From: an uncultured Campylobacter sp.
GTDB taxonomy: Bacteria; Campylobacterota; Campylobacteria; Campylobacterales; Campylobacteraceae
Direction: 5' to 3'
NCBI RefSeq assembly: GCF_938045465.1
Contig: NZ_CALIBF010000093.1
Coordinates: forward strand, 1-16,676
Length of the DNA stretch: 16,676 bases
The first letter of the stretch is position 1, and each line of letters starts with the position of its first letter. Positions 14,047 to 16,676 of this stretch are shown piece after piece. The notes below the pieces were generated by a model. That model was not told the DNA's origin and ran no database searches. It was given only the letters and a program-made list of their open reading frames with translations. The translations under genes and the position numbers were made by a program.

Positions 14047-14068
14047 AAGAGCGCCTGCTCGAATTAGG
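14047..14068 (+). repeat. 22 bp direct repeat, right copy
   Basis: Exact second copy of 13648-13669, starting 11 bp after the stop of the glycine-zipper gene. The copies are 399 bp apart start to start. This copy is followed by GCATTGACGGGCGCGG, which would be the original sequence downstream of mrp if the interval were an insertion. Confidence 0.9.
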
Positions 14069-15051
14069 GCATTGACGGGCGCGGCGTCGAATTTCTCTTG
14101 AATTTTGCAGATTGAAATTCAACGCGGAATTTCATAGTTTGAAATTTCACGCCTAATTTCGCTGCAAATTTTATAGTGCTCGCAAAATTTCGTTATACAA
14201 ATCCGTCATAAAATTTTGCCCGTAAATTTCGCGGGCAAAATTTCACGCGGGTTTCGCGGCTTGGAATTTCATGCTGAATTTTGAAGCTCGAAATTTTGCG
14301 TTAAAATTTCGCCACGAAATTTTGAAGTGATTTTACGGCGAAATTTTATGGTGCCAGTAAAATTTTTGTGTATAGAATTTCGTGTAGAGTTTCGTAGCGC
14401 GAGTTTTTATACTAAATTTTAGAGCTTGAAATTCCGCTTTGATTTTGAGCAAATTTATAGCGCTCGCAAAATTTGGGCAGACAAAATTTCGTAGTTTGAA
14501 ATTTCGAGCTACAATTTTACCCAAGCTTCGTTGTGTGAGGGTTCAGATAAAATTCTAAGCGCAGAATTTTACGGCGAAAATTAAATTCCAAACGCGCAAT
14601 TCAGCGAGGTAAAATTTGCCGTAGAATTCCGCCTTGGAGTTTTAAATGTAAAATTTTAAGCATAAAGCTTTGCCGCAGAATTTTAAAATGTGAAATTTTA
14701 TCGCTAAAGCTCTGTTTTAAAATTTTAAGATGGGGCTTTAAAATATGAATTTTAGGCTTGAAATTTTATCGCGCCTAGCTTTTTAGTGGTAGTCGCAGCA
14801 TTGCGCTAGTTTAAATTTTTACTTCGCCGAGCTTTATGGCGGTGTAGTTTATCTGCGAAAGCCTCTGTAGAGTTTATTTGGGATGGAATTTTATCCGTAA
14901 CGGTCGCGGCAAGGAAATTTCTCGCGCAGCTGAAATTTAAGCAGCTGGAATTTCATTCGTATAGGCTGTGGAGCCAAGGCGGCAAAATCCCTAAGCCTAG
15001 GGCTTTTAGGTTTATGGATTTTACTTTTATACGAAATAAGAAAGGTCGGTA
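14069..15051. other. 983 bp gap packed with AAATTT-type words
   Basis: No gene is supported. From about 14090 to 14760 the words GAAATTT, AAAATTTT, GAATTTC and AAATTTCG recur every 10-25 bp, separated by short GC-rich spacers. A perfect inverted repeat (14211-14243) is listed separately. The final 200 bp are more ordinary and lead into the ribosome binding site AAAGG (15041-15045) of the next gene. One minus-strand frame (14333-14524) is a by-product of the repeated words. Confidence 0.6.
14211..14243. repeat. perfect 12 bp inverted repeat, 9 nt loop
   Basis: AAATTTTGCCCG (14211-14222), loop TAAATTTCG, CGGGCAAAATTT (14232-14243). The arms are perfectly complementary. It has the outline of a bidirectional intrinsic terminator (GC stem flanked by A and T runs) and lies about 175 bp downstream of the glycine-zipper gene, but it is also built from the repeat words of this gap. 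Confidence 0.55.
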
Positions 15052-16077
15052 ATGAGGTTTTTGATTATTTTGGTGCTTGCATTTGCGGCGTTCGCGCAAG
15101 AGAGCAATATGCAAAAATGGGCGAAAGAGATTACCACGGACGCGCAGATCCCGCAGGATAAGTTTTTGGCGTTTTATCTGAATAAAGATGAGCCTAAGAA
15201 AGTGGTTTTCTCTGAAAACGTCGATCGCATCAGCGTCAATTATGAAGGAAATTCCTTCCATGAAATTCCATCTCCAAATCTTATGGCGTATTGGGTCGGC
15301 GAGTTTAATTTCGACGCCGATATCGAAAAGATGGTGCTAGGAGATTACGGCTGGTCTACGCTGGTAATCGCCGTAGATGGCACGGACGTGCTAGGCGGAA
15401 CATCTAGCAATCAAAAGCGCCCGCTTACGTATAAATTTAGCAAGGGCAAGCACAAGATCGAAGCGTGGTTTTTAAATGACGCGCATTCCAGCGAGCTTTT
15501 CGTGGATTTTAAAGATGTAGAGCCCTTTTATCGTCAAAAAGACGCCGTAGCCAAGATCCCTGCGGATAAGGACTACGATCTGTGGCTGGGCGCGATCTAC
15601 GAAAGCGCGCAGATGAATAATCGCGTCAAGCTAAATTTAGCTAAATCCGATAAGCCCATCGTGCTACTGCTTAGCTCATATCGCGCCGTGGAGTGGGAGA
15701 TCTCAAATCCGCAAAATAACGAAATTCTAGCCGTGTTAATTTACAATCCCATTAGTAGCGTCCGTGGCGTAAGCGGTGCGCTTTACGTCGAGGATTACAG
15801 ATACACAGAGGCTGCGGATGGGCTTAAATGCGAGTGCATCTCTGGCAATGTCTTTCACTGCGACGGCAGCGAGATTTATGATATGAACGGGCGCGTAAAC
15901 GGGATATTTGGCAGAGGCCTGGGGGCATTTGCCGGCAAGCACGCCGTAAATTCCTTAGATTTGCCGGGGCTTGTTATCACTCCAAAAATTTTAGACGAAA
16001 GCAAAGCTCGCCTACTCTCGGTAGAAGCGGACCGCAAGAAATGCGAAAGCACACCGATGGATGATGTGTTTAGGTAG
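15052..16077 (+). CDS. secreted protein with PA14-like beta-sandwich appearance
   Basis: A 341-residue protein with a Sec signal peptide (hydrophobic LIILVLAFAAFA, likely cleavage after A15 before QESN). Residues about 77-155 contain YWVGEFNFDAD, GWSTLVIAVDGTDVLGG and FSKGKHKIEAWFLND, a pattern like PA14-type or related carbohydrate-binding beta sandwiches (glycine-aromatic turn, V-D-G strand, G-K-H-K-I-E strand). The likeness is by eye only. The rest (160-341) is unrecognised, with C260, C262 and C270 clustered in LKCECISGNVFHCDGSEIYD and a lone C331; these could make periplasmic disulfides or bind a metal. RBS AAAGG lies 7 bp before the ATG. It ends 27 bp before the AT-rich ORF that follows. 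Function unknown; periplasmic or surface location is inferred. Confidence 0.8.
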   Translation: MRFLIILVLAFAAFAQESNMQKWAKEITTDAQIPQDKFLAFYLNKDEPKKVVFSENVDRISVNYEGNSFHEIPSPNLMAYWVGEFNFDADIEKMVLGDYGWSTLVIAVDGTDVLGGTSSNQKRPLTYKFSKGKHKIEAWFLNDAHSSELFVDFKDVEPFYRQKDAVAKIPADKDYDLWLGAIYESAQMNNRVKLNLAKSDKPIVLLLSSYRAVEWEISNPQNNEILAVLIYNPISSVRGVSGALYVEDYRYTEAADGLKCECISGNVFHCDGSEIYDMNGRVNGIFGRGLGAFAGKHAVNSLDLPGLVITPKILDESKARLLSVEADRKKCESTPMDDVFR

Positions 16078-16104
16078 GATGGAATTTAAAATTTGGAGGA
16101 AAAA

Positions 16105-16167
16105 ATGAGTAAAATTTTATATAATTTTTTGATTGATTTGTATTTTATGGGAGAAGTAGATGCCTAA
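16105..16167 (+). CDS. 20-codon ORF overlapping the next gene
   Basis: ATG at 16105 behind a strong TTTGGAGGAAAAA ribosome binding site opens a 20-residue hydrophobic peptide (MSKILYNFLIDLYFMGEVDA) ending at TAA 16165-16167. Its end overlaps the following ORF start by 8 bp and contains that gene's GGGAG (16149-16153). It could be a translated leader that couples translation, a toxin-like small membrane peptide, or the stump of a truncated gene. The good SD is the main evidence that it is real. Confidence 0.4.
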   Translation: MSKILYNFLIDLYFMGEVDA

Positions 16168-16676
16168 AAGTCTTAAAAGCATTTTTGATAAGCTAAAAGA
16201 AATTTATGAGGGAATTTCAGTTACTTTAAAATTAATTTTTTCAATAGCACTTATACTTTCCATTATTGCAGGCTTTACTTTTGTGATTACTTATATGAGG
16301 GGTAACAGATTTTTTAGTTACGAAATTTTTAATGTAAGTAATATATGGATTTTTTTACTTGCAGGTATTTATGCAGTTATAATTTTAATATGTGCATACG
16401 GATTCTTTATTTTGGGTGCTTGTATGCGCATAACGCAATCCAACCCTAATGTTGATAGGTGTCTTTTATATAAGTGGCACGATAGTGGTTCCCTCTACAT
16501 CTTTATAAATATATTTCTTGTAATTGTTGTATTTTTTATAGGTTGTTATTTTGGGCATAATGACAATTCTTTTACGACTTTCTTTGCGATACTTGCAATA
16601 ATATTTTATGTTATGTATATATCATCAGTACTTAAAGATTGTAAAGATATAAAAATACTTTTTATGGTATCGGCAA
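16160..16676 (+). CDS. AT-rich multi-pass membrane protein, truncated by the window end
   Basis: The frame starts with ATG 16160 (GGGAG six bases upstream, inside the preceding small ORF) and stays open to the window end, at least 172 residues beginning MPKSLKSIFDKLKEIYEGIS. It has about four hydrophobic segments: LKLIFSIALILSIIAGFTFV (23-42), WIFLLAGIYAVIILICAYGF (about 63-82), LYIFINIFLVIVVFFIGCYF (about 113-132) and FTTFFAILAIIFYVMYISSV (about 139-158). There is no recognised domain. The DNA is visibly more AT-rich than the core genes to the left and uses AT-ending codons heavily (ATA, TTA, TTT), which suggests foreign origin. Function unknown. Confidence 0.7.
   Translation, partial: MPKSLKSIFDKLKEIYEGISVTLKLIFSIALILSIIAGFTFVITYMRGNRFFSYEIFNVSNIWIFLLAGIYAVIILICAYGFFILGACMRITQSNPNVDRCLLYKWHDSGSLYIFINIFLVIVVFFIGCYFGHNDNSFTTFFAILAIIFYVMYISSVLKDCKDIKILFMVSA

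Noticed and set aside
14333..14524. 63-codon minus-strand frame in the right gap
   Set aside because: Its translation is a by-product of repeated AAATTT words (NFKL, KFY, ATKL pieces) with no protein features.

Overview
The window looks like a chromosomal segment of a Campylobacterota bacterium, most likely a mid-GC oral-type Campylobacter (the C. gracilis / showae / rectus group; species not proven). Evidence: the block ispDF, HP1021-type orphan regulator, ATP-sulfurylase-like protein, pgpA, which from memory matches Cj1607-Cj1610 of C. jejuni; the block uvrB with three small divergent genes, which from memory matches Cj0680c-Cj0683; a short epsilonproteobacterial ThiC; and long gene-free stretches packed with AAATTT / AAAATTTT words separated by CGC-rich DNA.

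Layout. 1-70 is the 3' end of an unidentified plus-strand gene. 71-923 is gene-free. uvrB (minus) diverges from a compact three-gene plus-strand operon (coiled-coil protein, small soluble protein, membrane-anchored pilin-like protein; 2970-3927). A lone alpha/beta hydrolase (4416-5123, minus) lies between two gaps. pgpA (5722-6258, minus) is followed by a 726 bp gap holding a decayed ~29 bp tandem array. The overlapping minus-strand operon ispDF > HP1021-like regulator > ATP-sulfurylase-like protein fills 6985-11052. Divergent from it are thiC and mrp (11270-13668), overlapping by 4 bp. Then comes a small glycine-zipper/zinc-ribbon gene, broken at a G9 tract and flanked by an exact 22 bp direct repeat of the mrp 3' end. 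A ~980 bp repeat-rich gap, a secreted protein gene (15052-16077) and a visibly AT-rich end with a 20-codon ORF overlapping a truncated membrane-protein gene complete the window.

Function. Most genes are housekeeping: DNA repair (UvrB), isoprenoid precursors (IspDF), phosphatidylglycerol synthesis (PgpA), thiamine (ThiC) and Fe-S cluster delivery (Mrp, plausibly serving the Fe-S enzyme ThiC it is co-transcribed with). The HP1021-like protein is an atypical response regulator without the phospho-acceptor Asp.

The most interesting places are (1) the cassette-like insertion 13670-14046 with its 22 bp direct repeats and G9 tract, (2) the ATP-sulfurylase-like protein, which has lost its catalytic signature residues and carries long low-complexity inserts whose DNA resembles the intergenic repeats, and (3) the degenerate tandem array at 6301-6540.
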